From positions 3,734,208-3,798,207 of the forward strand of contig CM060203.1 of assembly GCA_030562195.1 (NCBI GenBank): a stretch of DNA of 64,000 nucleotides. Reading direction: 5' to 3'. Both the position numbers and the translations under genes were made by a program. Below, in pieces: positions 12,327 through 25,376 of the stretch (the first letter of the stretch is position 1; each line of letters starts with the position of its first letter). The DNA is from Nipponacmea schrenckii (Eukaryota > Mollusca > Gastropoda > Lottiidae). Under the pieces are notes generated by a model. It ran no database searches and had not been told where the DNA came from. It worked only from the letters and a program-made list of their open reading frames with translations.

Positions 12327-15300
12327 ATGCCTAGGTATTAATTTTTCAAAGAACCCTTTAGAGTTTATTTGCGATTTAATATGGAAAAACGTGTTTGATT
12401 TTGACAATGTCAATAGCTGTTATTGAATAATTTCAGTTTTAACTAGATCTACACAAACCTGTTATAGTTATATCATATTTTGTCTTCATATCATCTTCTC
12501 TTCTTACCCCTCTTGACTATGACTCACATGACCTAGAGAAATGGTTTCAGTCAATTTGTTCTTACAATTTTCTGCTAGTTATCAGAACATGAAGTAAGAT
12601 ATCAACACTTTCACTTGGCAAGGCATGAGTAATTCATTATCAACTTTTTATGTGATAAAATTGGATTTACAACTAGCAGAATTTAATAATGATTTTAATA
12701 TTTTATGAATATTCATGTGATATGAAATTTTCTTTTATTTTTTTTTAGGAGACATGACTCGTCAGATTCCTCCTCATCTGATTCAGACAATGATGAAGAT
12801 ATGAAGAGGAAAATGACTAAAAAAGGTAAATCAAAAAACTCCAGCTCAGATTCAAGTTCAGATTCAAGCAGTGACTCCACTAGTTCTAGTAGCAAATCTG
12901 ACAGTAGTCCAGTTAAATCAAAGAAATCTGACGAGCGACAAAGTAGAAACTCTAGTCGAGAACATACAAGAAAGGACAGCAGAAGAGAATCACTCCCTGA
13001 AAAATCAAGTGGAAAAGAGCAGAAACACCAGAGAAATTCCACTTCTGATAGTAGCCCAGTAAAAAAATCTAGAAAAACTGAAGATTCGTCTAAAGATAGT
13101 GATTCTGATTCTTCTGTAAAGAAATCAACACTTAAATCTAAAGGCAGACAAGAGAGGCTTAAATTAGACAACAGCCCTGGAAAGAGGAAACCCCAAAGAT
13201 CAGTAAGCAGTGATAGTAGCCCAGATAAGACAAATAGAGATAAACAACAGTCAAATATCAGCCGTAAACGACATGATTCTGATAGTGAAGAAGAAGCGGT
13301 CTCAAAATCTGCAAAACATGTAAGAAAATCAGACCAGAGAAGGAGAGGGGAGAGTGATTCTGAGAACAGTCCTGATAGAAAGGAGAAGAAAAGCAAACTG
13401 CAAACAAAACAAAAAAATACATCTAGTTCTGAGAGCTCCGAAAGTAGTCCAGATAGGTCCACTCACAGACCCAGTGATGCCAGGCGATCCAGACGCACTG
13501 AAGGGATGTCTGAGAGCCCAGAACATAGAGTTACTAGGGACAAACAATCATCAAATCATGCCCGGAATGATTCCAAAAGAGATTCTGACAGAACTTCAAA
13601 AAGACAATGTCATGAAAAACAATCACCTAGACATGCCAGAAGAGTCAGCAATTCTGAAAGTGACCAAAATCTAGAGAAATTGTCAAGAAGAGCAAAGGAA
13701 AGACATGACACCAGTACCTCTGAAGCAAGCCCAGTCAAAGACTTGAGTCGAAGATCAGATGCCAGAAACCATAGTAATGCCAATGATTCTTCTGCTGAGA
13801 GTGGTGAGGTGACCTCCTCTAGTGATGATGATGGAAGAAAAGTAAAGAGTTTAGTTTCTAATATTAAATCCAATAAACAGGTAACTTTTCTTTGTTCAAT
13901 AAATTTTCATACGATAAACATTGAAGTACGGTAGCTAAGATTTTAGGATTTTAGTGTCTGTCTCATTAGTTTTGTTTGCTTTTGCTATATAGGTTTCCTT
14001 TTGGATAGCTGAATGTTTAGATTTACTTTACTGTATATTAATTTCTGAATTTTAGAGTGATGAAGATTCTAAGGACAAAGAAGAAACTGAAAAGCATTCT
14101 AGATCAAAGAAAAAGGTATGAATTTGTTGTTTACTTTTTAAATCTTTTTACAATTTGTATTGTAACTGTGCTATTTCTCAATGATATTATGTACAGACTT
14201 GATTATAATAAGAGTTTTGAGAATTGAGGTTCAGGGTTGTTGAATCTGGCTGTATTAACCAATCATATTTGATTAGAGATCAAAACAGTGGGGCTGTAAT
14301 ATTTGGATTCGGGCATTTGGTGATTGAAGCAAAAAAAAGTTATTGTTAATGACTGACTTTCTTTTTTTTTTTTTTTTAATTCAGAAAGAGGAAGCTGACA
14401 ATGAAAAAGACAGACATCGACATGAAAGTGATGACAGTGCTAATGAAGAGCCTGAACCAGATTGGAGGAAAGAACGTGATTGGCCAGAAGAGAAGGTCAA
14501 ACCTGCTCGTTTCAGGTCTTTGAGTAAATCGAGTAGCCGAGAGCGAGAGGGACGTGATGGTCACAGGGATGATGATGATGATGATGATGATGATAATCGT
14601 CAAAGACGTTCTGACAGAGATGACAGGAGACGTGAAGAACGAGATCGAAGGGATAGACACAGAGATTACAATCGTGATGATCGTCATGGTGATATTGATC
14701 GTAGAGACAGGAATAGAGATTATGATCGCAGAGATCGTAGACACAATAACATGGATCGTAGAGATAGGAGGTCAGATGGTTGGAGAGATAGAAGAGAAGA
14801 TGACAGAAGAAATAATAGAAGGAATGAAAGAGATGACAGAAGAAATAATTATGATAGAGAATTACAAGAACATCAACTTATCAGAGAAAAAGAAAAACAG
14901 AGAAATGAAAAGTAAGTTTATTTTTCTGTGTGACTTAACATTGGATTGGTCAAATCACCTTAAACTTGATGGTGGCATAAGTGATTTTAGCCAATTCAGA
15001 AATTACAACAATTTTTTGGGGCTGAATACATTTTTCTTTCGCACGAGAATGTGGGATTCTCTTTTTTTAATAAGTAATTTGATTTTTGATGATTGTCACT
15101 TTTTTGTAGAAATGATGATAAGAAGGAAGGAAAAGACAAAGATGACAGTAAAAATGGTAAAACACAGAAAGAGACTGATCCAAATAACATTTTAACACGC
15201 ACTGGTGGAGCCTACATTCCACCTGCTAGACTTCGAATGATGCAAGCTCAGATTACAGACAAGACAAGGTAATATTTTATTATGTCAGTTTTATTCATTG

Positions 15301-18300
15301 TTATAAAATTAGAACCCTTGTATCAACAACCAACTTTATTCTTGGCAAAAATTTGTTCTGTAGCTACAGTCCAGTTATAAACCTTCAATTGGTTTCCATG
15401 TAATATATATTGTGTATGCTGCTTTGTCATATGACCATAAGGTTCAGATACAATTTTGTTTAATTGAGCTACTGTTTTAAATATGTCTCCTTTACCATAT
15501 GTTTTTCTGTATATGTGTAATTCAGAACATAATATAGCTTGTCAAGCACTGGATAAGGTCAATGCCTTAGAATTCTATTATCTGGTAAATAAGATATTTA
15601 ATTGACTATCTGTTGAACTATATCAACTTATTTTCTAGTGCTGTGTATCAGAGAATGGCATGGGAAGCGTTAAAGAAGAGTATCAACGGGTTGATTAATA
15701 AAGTCAACATCTCCAATATAGATTTTGTTGTGAGAGAATTATTCCAGGAAAATATTGTTAGGGGAAGGTAGGTTATTTTTTACAATTTTTGGATCCCAAA
15801 ATCCCACTTTTTTCAGCATTTTGAGGTCATTATATGATTTTATGGAAAAATAGGAAATAACTTCCAAAGCATCCACATTGGAGCTTTTTGTCCTTGACCC
15901 TGGGCTTGTTTGTATTTCCTTTGTTTATTTTTCCTTATTAGAATCACTGTCCTGAAATAGCAGCACAAGGCTAAAAATACTTTAAAGTTTTGTTTTGACT
16001 GTATAATTTGAAGAGGTTTGTAATTTGTTTATTATAGAGGTGTATTGGCAAGATCAGTAATTCAAGCTCAGGCTGCCTCTCCTACCTTCACTCATGTCTA
16101 TGCAGCATTGGTGGCCATCCTGAACACAAAGGTATGCCACTTATTATTTCTACCACATAGTCAACAGTTAATTGAATAAGATATGAATAACTTCGATTTT
16201 CATAGAGAAATATATATCAAACCCAATTTCAATTTATATGTGGACATATACTCAAGCAGAAAATTAAGATGTAAAACTCAATTTCATTCAATAAAGGCCT
16301 AATAATTTTTGACTTAAAGATTACCTTAATTTTTTTATCAGTTTCCACAAAATGGAGAGTTGATATTAAAGAGGTTGGTAATACAGTTTCGTCGCGGTTT
16401 CCGTAGAAACGATAAAAATCTGTGTTTATCCTCTACCAGGTTCATCGCTCATCTTGTCAATCAACAAGTTGTAAGTAAATATTTTAGAATAAGGTTTGTG
16501 GCTCTTGCTTTACCAAAACCTAGATTAAGACACGAAGACCACTTACTAGTTGGTACTAAGTCCAGTCATTGCATATTTAAGTACTCAAACTTTGTCTCAG
16601 ATTTTGAAGATGGACTTTTATTTTGTTGTCCCTTTCTGATATTCATAAGAAATATGCAGTTTGAAGAAATATTGTAGTGTGATTGGTTGATATAATTATA
16701 GATAGCTTAATTTAGTTTTAATTTGTATTTTTTTTATCCAGGCTCATGAAGTTTTAGCTCTGGAGATTCTGACTCTATTGTTAGATTCCCCAACCGATGA
16801 CTCTGTGGAAATAGCTATTGGTTTCCTAAAAGAAGTGGGTCAGAAACTTTCAGAACTGTCACCTAGAGGAATTAATGGTAAGTTTTCGTCATATATTGAT
16901 GAGTTGAGGTTGTAGGGCTGATAGAAATAGCATCCTTTTGTCCACATTGGAGAAGACATCTAGATAAAATGTGCTACAAATTGAATTCTCGACATTTATG
17001 CTGCCTTTTTCTCAATACACACTGCATGTCCTTTGTTATAAAAGACCAATCAGCTTTGGAACATTTGGATTTAAATCTCAAGTTTTTTTTATTACATACA
17101 TATCTTAAACTTGTTTTTCAGCTATATTTGACAGGTTGAGAAATATTCTACACGAGGGTCAGATAGATAAACGTGTACAGTATATGATGGAGGTTATGTT
17201 TGCTGTCAGAAAGGATGGATTCAAGGTAAACTTCTACTCTTTATTGTTATAATCTATATTCTGGTAATATTTTGATATTTATGTGATGCTATGCTATTAT
17301 ACTGCATATCCTTTGTTTTCTTCTTTGGCCAAATATTGTTGAGTGCAATAACAGGTTTTGGGTTTGGTTACTTGAAAAACCTTATTTGTGCTGTCTGAGT
17401 CATGTCATGGAATAGTTAGTAGATAGGATCCCTGAGAATGTAATATATTTATCTTAACTAATAGTTATTTCTTGTCATTCATTGTTTATTTGGAATCTGT
17501 AATATTTGTAGGAGTTCCCAGCAGTGATAGAAAAGTTAGATTTAGTTGAAGACAATGAACAATTTACACATCTATTAAGTTTAGAACAAGCTGGTGACCC
17601 TGAAGATATTTTAAGTAAGTTCTAAACAAAATTCCTTTATTTATTGGTAAAGAAGAATTGCATTGGCTTTAAGAGATGGTCTGATGAAAGGCTGTTGTTG
17701 ACTCATGGTACTCCAAGAGATTTTCAATAAGTTCTCTGAACTGACCTAAGGGAACAATCCACAAGCAATACTATTGGTTGGTATCTAATTGACAAGGACC
17801 CTGTATACTGCTTACACAGTTATTTATACACAATCTTTTCAAGATTTATCCCATTATTATTATCTGGTGTTAAATAAATTCTCACAAGGACTGGTACAGG
17901 CAATGTTAGTAACCATCAATAACAAGGACATTATTCTACAGCTTGACAAAGTCTACTAGAGTTCACCTGGAATCTTGTCATCTGTATAAAAGTCTATCAA
18001 TTTCTATTTCAGACGTTTTCAAGGCTGATGATAATTACCAAGAAAATGAAGAAAAATATAAAACATTGAAGAAAGGTAATCAGTTAAATCATAATTTAAT
18101 TCCTTTAAGCTGGCTTGAAGAAGTAAATTGTGTTTTGTTACTATTGCAGGTTTATTGTATATTTAGATTATTGCATTAGATATTCGCCATTAATATTTTG
18201 ACATTGTTTAGTTTTGACCAATTGTAAGAACTATGTACGAGCAATAAAAGCAATCTTAATTACCAAGCAGTTGTGCCATCTTGCTAATATTTACCAGTTG

Positions 18301-21300
18301 TATGGATACATTACAGGTATACTAGAAGAAAGTAGTACCGATGAGGAAGGATCTGGGCGTGAGTCAGGATCAGGTAGTTCTGATAGTTCGGCTTCAGATG
18401 ATGAAGGTAAGAAATTATTTTTAATATTCAGTTATCAAACTACATGGAGTAGCATAGTGACATTAACTTGGAAGTTTTTTTTAGCACCTTCAAGTCTGAT
18501 TGCATTGTAAATATTTATATGATATAGACGAATGTTGTAAGAGATATTGTTGGTTGTTTTTCTAGAGAAAGAAAGTAAACAGACTATAATAGATTCTACG
18601 GAGACCAACATGGTTGTGTTACGACGTACTATATATCTCACTATACAGTCCAGTTTAGATTATGAAGAATGTGCTCACAAACTTCTGAAAATGGAGTTGA
18701 AACCTGGTCAGGAGGTAGGCCATCTTGATAAAATTACATTTAATCTTTTTCACACCTAAGCCAGTGCTTGTTAGAGTCAAGTATCTCAGCAATCATCATC
18801 TCAATAACACCACTGCAGCAGCATTGCATCATTATGTTATGCATCTGTAAAAAACATGCTTGTAAACTAAAAATATTTCCCCCTTGGTTTGTTTTAAAAG
18901 ATCTGTATTATTCAATTTTTTCAATAGAAACAAATTTCAAATTATAATTTGTTAAATTAATGTTTTTTATCAACAGGTGGAGCTATGTAACATGATTTTA
19001 GATTGCTGTTGTCAGTTACGAACGTATGAAAAATTCTTTGGTTTACTAGCCCAGGTTAGTATGGTGCCATTTCTTATTTTATATTTCTGTTGGAACAAGT
19101 AACAATTTTTGATGATTTGCAAACACATCTATTTTAATTTTCAGAGATTTTGTCAGATGGACAAGAAATACGTAGAGCCTTTCCAGATTATGTTTAAAGA
19201 ACAATATGAAACTATTCATCGTTTAGAAACTGGTAAACTGAGAAACTGTTCCAAATTCTTTGCTCATCTTCTTTATACAGATGCCATCAGCTGGGGGGTA
19301 AGTAAACTAGATATTTTAGGACATTTGCAAGTTTGTAATCAGTTTACTTGGCATGAAGTTTTATGGATTTTTTGAGAAGTTGCTATCTGTTGAGGGGCTG
19401 TAAGAGAATTTGAATTTGACAGGGACCCATTCTACCAGCTTGGCCAAACCTGTGGGCATTGATCCTCCCCGGATTATCCGTACCCGTTTACAGCTGGGTG
19501 TACTGGAATTGTGAGTTAAAATGACTTATTCGAAGCCATCGGACTTTCACATGCTGATCGAGATAAGAACTCACTGTATCCGACATTTTCAACATATCCA
19601 AGAAAATGATGTAAAGAACCAACTCTCTAACCGTAAGGGGAAAAAAAATCTTGATTCTTTGCTGTAAGGTTTAACCAATGATAAAGTCATCATTCTTGAG
19701 AAATTTATGGTCCTGTTTTTATTCAATTTTATTTTATTCACAATAGGTGATGTGTTGTATTAACCTCAATGAAGAAGACACTACCTCTGCTAGTCGTATA
19801 TTTATCAAACTATTATTTCAAGAGTTATCTGAGTATATGGGATTACCCAAACTAAATGATAGATTTAAAGATCCGTAAGTTCTTTTCTTTTTTAAAATCT
19901 GTTCTTCTGTAATGAATAATTCCTATTTATATTTAAGAATATTTACCAGAAGGGAATCAATAGAAAATCTTTAATTTTGTTAATAAATTTCCTTGATATA
20001 ACTAACCATTATTAAACTGTAGCAAGGCTGAGTCCTCTTGTCTTCCAGAAGAACTATTGTCCCTCTGCCAGTGCAGTTATCAATATAGTACCCCTCTAAT
20101 GTTTGATATATCAATTTTGAAAGATTTTACATTAGCTCAACATACGCTACTAACAGTTGTCATTTTAATAGTTTTGCCTATTATTTCAGGTCCTTACAAC
20201 CATATTTTGAAGGAATAATGCCCAGAGATAATCCTAAAAATACTAGATTTGCTATAAACTTTTTTACCACTATTGGCCTTGGTGGCTTGACGTAAGTTTT
20301 TAATCTTTTAGCTATATGGATTGATCTTCAAAATATTTACAAATAAAGGTTTTTGTTAGATCCACCAAGCATTTGCCAAATATGTTGAAATGAAATTTAA
20401 CTACAGTTATTGTTATTGAGGAAGACAAATTACCAGCATTTACAAGATGATATATTTTTGAAAGATGAAGATGTCAATTTGAGTCAATCATTGATTAAAT
20501 TTTACCCAGCAACTGTCTCCTTTAGTGAATATTTTCAGTTAAACTCACGTTGCCAAGAACTAATGATAGCATCAATGACGAATTCTGTTGAAAATTGTGG
20601 TTTTTACCCTTCAATCCTTACACTAATTCTAGTCCAATTTTTTTCTTTTAATTTCCAGTGAAGAGCTTAGAAATCATCTTAAAGATGTCACTAAGCAACT
20701 GATGGAGAAAAAAGAGGCAGAGCAAGCAGCAGCTGAAGCAGCCAATAAAAGCTCAGATGACAGTTCTGATGAGAGCTCAGATAGTTCTTCCTCTTCCTCA
20801 AGTTCTAGTGCTTCTGATGCTGGTAGGTTCAAAGCTAGTTGCTTAATGAAACTAGAAAAGGGTGATGAAATGAATTGAATTGCTGTTTGTGTGTGCAAAT
20901 TCATGCTTGAAATATAGGATTTGGCAGCAATTAGATTGCTTTAGTTTCACTTTGTTTTTTTGTAAAAAAGTTACAAAATGCAATAGAGCTCAATAGAAAT
21001 ATATATTGAAAATCAGAATCTTCCATATCTTGGTTCCTTTTTTTCAGACTCTGAAAGTTCTTCCTCTGAATCTGAATCAGAAAAAAAGAAGAAGAAACGT
21101 AAGAAAAAGTCTGAGCCAGTGATAGAAGAGAAATCTAAGAGAAAACACAAAGAACATCATCGCCATCAACCTGTCATGGATTCCTTCACCGATCCTTGGG
21201 CTCGCCAGACACCAAAAAATAGCGATAAACAACGAAGCAAACGTTCTGATTTTGATGAGCAAGAATCTTCTAAGTCCAAATCAAAGCGTAAAAATGATAT

Positions 21301-22090
21301 GGTCAGAGAGGATTCAGAAAATGAGAATGGAAATCATAATCATCGAGGAACTAAGGACAAAAAACGAAAAAGTGAAAATTCACGCGAAGACAGAGAGGGC
21401 TCAGATAAGCGTTACAATAGTGACAATTATGGTGATGAGCGTTATGGTAATCGGGGTGACTATCGCTATAGAGAAAATCGGGATAAACGACATGTTGATC
21501 ATGAATTAAGTGAAAGTGATCTTAAGAATAATCGTTCTAGTGACAGCAGACAAAGACGTAGTGACGTTAGAGACAATCGTTATGATGGTGTTGACAGTAC
21601 TGATAAACGTAAAAAAAATAGATATGATTCAGATAGTGAAATTCGTAAAGAGAAAAATAAACACTATTCTGATAATCGCTATGAACATGAAAGCAAAAGT
21701 TCTAGCAGAAACCGATACGATAAAGATGAAAGTTATGCCAGTGACAGAAATGGTAGATATGAAAGCGAACGTTATGCAAGCAAGAGACGAAACGGTGAAT
21801 ATGATTCTGATCGCTATGACAATGAGGATTATAAACGTACTAAAAGAGACGTAGATTCCTATGAGGACGGTCAAAGGTCAAAACGATCTGATGATCGTGA
21901 TCAGTATTATCATAATAAAGAAAATTATGAACGATCACCGAGAAAGCGGTATCATTCCCCAGTAGAAGATGAGATAAGTTTAGGTAAAAAACGTTCTAAA
22001 AGTTCAAGGAAGGATTATGATTACAGTCCATCACCTCGGAGAGAACGTAACCGTGATTACGCTTCTCCACAGCATGAGAGAAGACGCTGA
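12327..22090 (+). CDS. CWC22: CWC22, spliceosome-associated MIF4G/MA3 protein
   Basis: CWC22 (nucampholin) binds eIF4A3 and brings it to the spliceosome for exon-junction-complex assembly. Exons: 12327-12334, 12749-13880, 14056-14115, 14385-14911, 15110-15268, 15639-15767, 16038-16131, 16342-16470, 16742-16877, 17122-17225, 17512-17614, 18013-18075, 18317-18406, 18566-18714, 18977-19054, 19145-19297, 19747-19874, 20190-20291, 20659-20822, 21048-22090; about 1516 residues, against about 900 in human. The family signature [18 protein letters not shown] opens the MIF4G domain; the MA3 domain ([20 protein letters not shown]) starts near 915. Ser/Asp and Arg/Asp-rich segments flank both. The eight-base first exon (ATGCCTAG) is inferred because it is the only nearby start in the right phase with a donor; the rest is firm. 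A GAT run at about 14567-14594 encodes poly-Asp. Confidence 0.93.
19418..19550 (+). repeat. Dispersed SINE-like repeat, copy 2, in a CWC22 intron
   Basis: Matches 4917-5050 in the same orientation: CCGGATTATCCGTACCCGTT, then ACAGCTGGGTGTACTGGAAT, then GCCATCGGAC. It lies in the intron between the exons ending 19297 and starting 19747, clear of both splice sites. Confidence 0.65.
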
Positions 22091-22196
22091 AAATTGGATT
22101 TTTGGTGAAGCTAGAATAAATTAGGAAAAGAATCGGTTCTATTGGATTTTCTGTATATTGGCATCAAAGTGCATACAATATGTATAAATTCTGTAA

Positions 22197-22202
22197 AATA
22201 AA
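22197..22202 (+). promoter_or_regulatory. Polyadenylation signal of CWC22
   Basis: AATAAA, 107 bases after the CWC22 stop codon; the first canonical signal downstream of the gene. Confidence 0.7.
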
Positions 22203-22847
22203 AATTGAAGATATAACTAATTTTGTTTTCGAATGTTGTCCAATTGCAAGTCAAGTTGAGGCTGTGGAAGGCCAGAATTGGCTTGACCTTCCTGAATTGA
22301 AATCACGAATAAGCATTAACCTTGTGTATCCCACCTAATCTTGAGTTAATGTAAGATAAGCCCTCCATCTCTACTTGTTGATTTTAAAAATTTATGACTT
22401 AGAATGAAGGCCATTCATGATTTTAGACAGCAGCTTGGACTTCAGTAATATTGATATCCTCGGCTCAAATGAATTTTGGCCCCATCTCCTATTCCCGCTA
22501 CAATATGGTGTTAAAGAGACCAGTCAATCGAATGTGAAATTTATTTGTGGTCTGGCCGTGATAAGAAATTAGATTGATCAAGGGGAGATTTTGTTAATTA
22601 GGTCAAAATTACTAAAAATCAATTGTAGTCTGAATATTCAAAGGGACATAACTTTTACCTCTCTAATTTTTTATATATTTCAAAAGATACCAAAACGGCA
22701 AAAAATTAACATGAAAAATTTGCATTTATCAAATATATTTTGTTTATATTTAGGTTGATAAAAAATCTTGATTTTAACGAAAATAATAATATTTAATGGA
22801 CTATTTTTCCTTTGCCGGAAGTTGCAGCGTAGGAACTGTAAAGTAGT
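22203..22847. other. Intergenic region between CWC22 and RPS26
   Basis: About 650 bases with no supported gene. The right end is the presumed RPS26 promoter. I see no TATA box, which is common for ribosomal protein genes. Confidence 0.5.
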
Positions 22848-22853
22848 CCTTTC
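22848..22853 (+). promoter_or_regulatory. Candidate TOP start site of RPS26
   Basis: A pyrimidine run CCTTTC about 20-25 bases before the ATG fits a 5' terminal oligopyrimidine motif, by which ribosomal protein mRNAs are controlled through mTOR. It is placed by position and composition only. Confidence 0.4.
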
Positions 22854-22873
22854 AGTCTCAGTCGTGAGCCAAA

Positions 22874-24808
22874 ATGGTAGGATTGAGAAAATATCAACTA
22901 AAAAAATCGCAATAGAGACTAAATAAACCCTTCACAACCCTTGGAATTCTGTCTTTAGAGCATAAACACAATGTTAAAGTCTTACAACCGCATTTCATGA
23001 TCGCAAAGAATTCAGTGGAAAATTATTCACATTATGTTTTGGAAAACACGTGTGGCACGTGGTTTTGTAACTGCCTTCCCTTCAGTTTGTTTGTTTGGCT
23101 TCTAACGAATAATAAAAATATCTTGTAGAAGTCACCAGAGCATGTTAAATGTTGATTTGTTCATGCGTATTCTTTGTTCTTTCCCATAATTAGACGAAGA
23201 GTGGGAGGTAAAACTCCATTCATTTCATTTCCCATAATTAGACCTACACTTAGCCTACATTCCTACCAGTACAAGTTATGACGTATGTCTGCATTTTGTA
23301 CATACCGGTACTCGACCAGTTCTGGTAGTCCTGAAGTTTTTGATTCAATTCATTTCTTTACAGACTCGCAAACGAAGAAATAATGGACGTAGCAAGAAGA
23401 ACCGAGGACATGTATGCTATGTAAGATGTACCAACTGTGCTCGTTGTGTCCCTAAAGATAAAGCTATAAAGAAATTTGTCATTAGAAATATTGTGGAGGC
23501 AGCTGCAGTCCGAGATATTTCTGAGGCTAGCGTTTATGATGGTAAGCTTTTGTTTTCACATCTGTTGATAATGCCATTTTGATACCTTGTTGGTCATTGT
23601 AAATGATTAGGACTTGATTATCACTACCTTGTGATATTAAAGATTTTCTCTGAGAAGGATGACAAGTTCAAGCAGCGTATTGAGTTCCAATATCTATCGA
23701 TGAACCTATTTCTAATTAAAAAATAAGTATTTTCATTTCTAATAAAATCCTTGATTTGTATAAACTAAATTTTTTTCTTGATGTCATTAGCTTGTTGAGA
23801 TGTAGCAGTATGATGAACTTATGTTATTTTCATTGCAGTTTATGCATTGCCTAAGTTGTATGCCAAGTTACTGTATTGTGTATCTTGTGCTATCCACTCT
23901 AAAGTCGTCAGAAATCGTTCTAAAGAGGGAAGAAAAGATAGAACCCCCCCAATCAGGTTCAGACCTATGAGAGTAAGTTTAATGAAATTTGTATTTTTTA
24001 CTGTTGCATAGAATGGGCAGTCAATTTTGTAACTGAATACATTCATACCTTTCAGAAAAGCTGCTTAATATACTCAACAATCTAGTATTTTCTGCTGCAA
24101 ACCCATCAAATACACTTGGTGTTTTTTTTTTTCGATTGCCAGCTAAGATTGGCTGGATGTTTTAGTCCCTTGTCAACTGATTGAAGTTCACATTATCAAT
24201 GAAATTTAAGTATTCAGGAATAAGTTTTCAATTGAATTTGCTAAAACCATGAATGTTTTCGGACTTGATAAGAACATACCAGTACTGGAACTTGAAATTT
24301 CCTTGTCTATGCATAATGAATTGTGGGATAGTGAAACTCAAAGTAGACTAATATGATGGCTAATTTATTATGTTCACAAGAAACAGGTTCTGTACCACTC
24401 TTTGAGTTGGTAAAAATTACATAATTAAAGCCAGAATTTGAAAGAAACCTTGTTAGATTGTACAATGACAATAATATTATGAAATCAAAATAGAACGCCT
24501 GTCTATACATGATGGACTGGTTAATGGTTCAGCTTTGTAGATACCAAAAGGTATGCTGATTCTCAAAACTTACTGATTATTCAGATCTTCTAACACAAAG
24601 AGTTACATCTTGAATAGTCATAGCCTTGAGGTACCAAGTAGAACCAGATATGTCTGGCTAACCACATGGTAAATCATGGGATATCATACTATGTATATTG
24701 TTTGTGTAATTGCAGCAAGGTGGTGGAGGTCAAAGAAATGAGCAGACTGGTCAAGGAGGTCAGGGCGGCGGAGGAGGTGGCGGCCCAGGAGGTCCACCAA
24801 GAACTTAA
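22874..24808 (+). CDS. RPS26: Small ribosomal subunit protein eS26 (RPS26)
   Basis: A component of the 40S subunit near the mRNA exit channel. Exons: 22874-22876 (the ATG alone, followed directly by GT), 23364-23541, 23839-23972, 24716-24808; 135 residues. The protein reads [20 protein letters not shown] and continues with the cysteines CVRCTNC-like C..C..C and C..C that bind zinc in this family, then [20 protein letters not shown] and [18 protein letters not shown]. The core is strongly conserved. The C-terminus is a glycine-rich run ([18 protein letters not shown]) unlike the Pro/Arg tail of the mammalian protein. The gene lies between CWC22 (same strand) and the convergent CNBD2-like gene. 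Confidence 0.97.
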
Positions 24809-24818
24809 AATATTGTAA

Positions 24819-24824
24819 AATAAA
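24819..24824 (+). promoter_or_regulatory. Polyadenylation signal of RPS26
   Basis: AATAAA eleven bases after the stop codon, giving a very short 3' UTR, as is usual for ribosomal protein genes. Confidence 0.8.
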
Positions 24825-25376
24825 AAAATATACAAATTTGAAATTTTGTTTTGTTATAGCAAAGTTGATGCCCCATTCTATTTAACATGATATTATTTTT
24901 ATGCTTATCTGATTGGTTAATCTCTTTGATTTTAAATTGAGTTGTCAACTAGGGATTTTGTATCTCTTAAAATTCTTGATCCTTTTATCAAACTTAATAG
25001 TACAATATGAGCTTAACTTTAACAGTGAAAAGACAGTTACCCCTTTTAACTAACTTAAAGGAAAAGTGTGAGAACATCATACCCAGGAATCCATCAAAAG
25101 TAGCTAATGAGTTAATTGATAAACTTGTATTTTTTCTCTACTTTCGAGTGATATAAGTATTAGCTGTCTGTCCAATAATGCATTAGGTATAAATAAATAT
25201 GGAAATTTAACAAAAAATATACAAGTACAACAGGGTTGCTCTACCAGCTAAAAAAAATTCAGTTTTGAAGTATTAATGTTAATATCTAGCATTAGAAAGA
25301 CGTGTCTGTTAATTCGAAGAACCCTACATAGTGATAGGAGTTTTATCACTTTAACTTGACCAAGATACAGCAACGG
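24825..25376. other. Convergent intergenic gap between RPS26 and the CNBD2-like gene
   Basis: About 550 AT-rich bases between two convergent genes. It must contain the 3' UTR of the minus-strand gene, but I found no canonical AATAAA on that strand close to its stop. Confidence 0.5.

Noticed and set aside
12713..13462. Minus-strand frame of 249 codons rich in Leu, Ser and Phe
   Set aside because: Antisense shadow of the Ser/Asp/Lys-rich second exon of CWC22.
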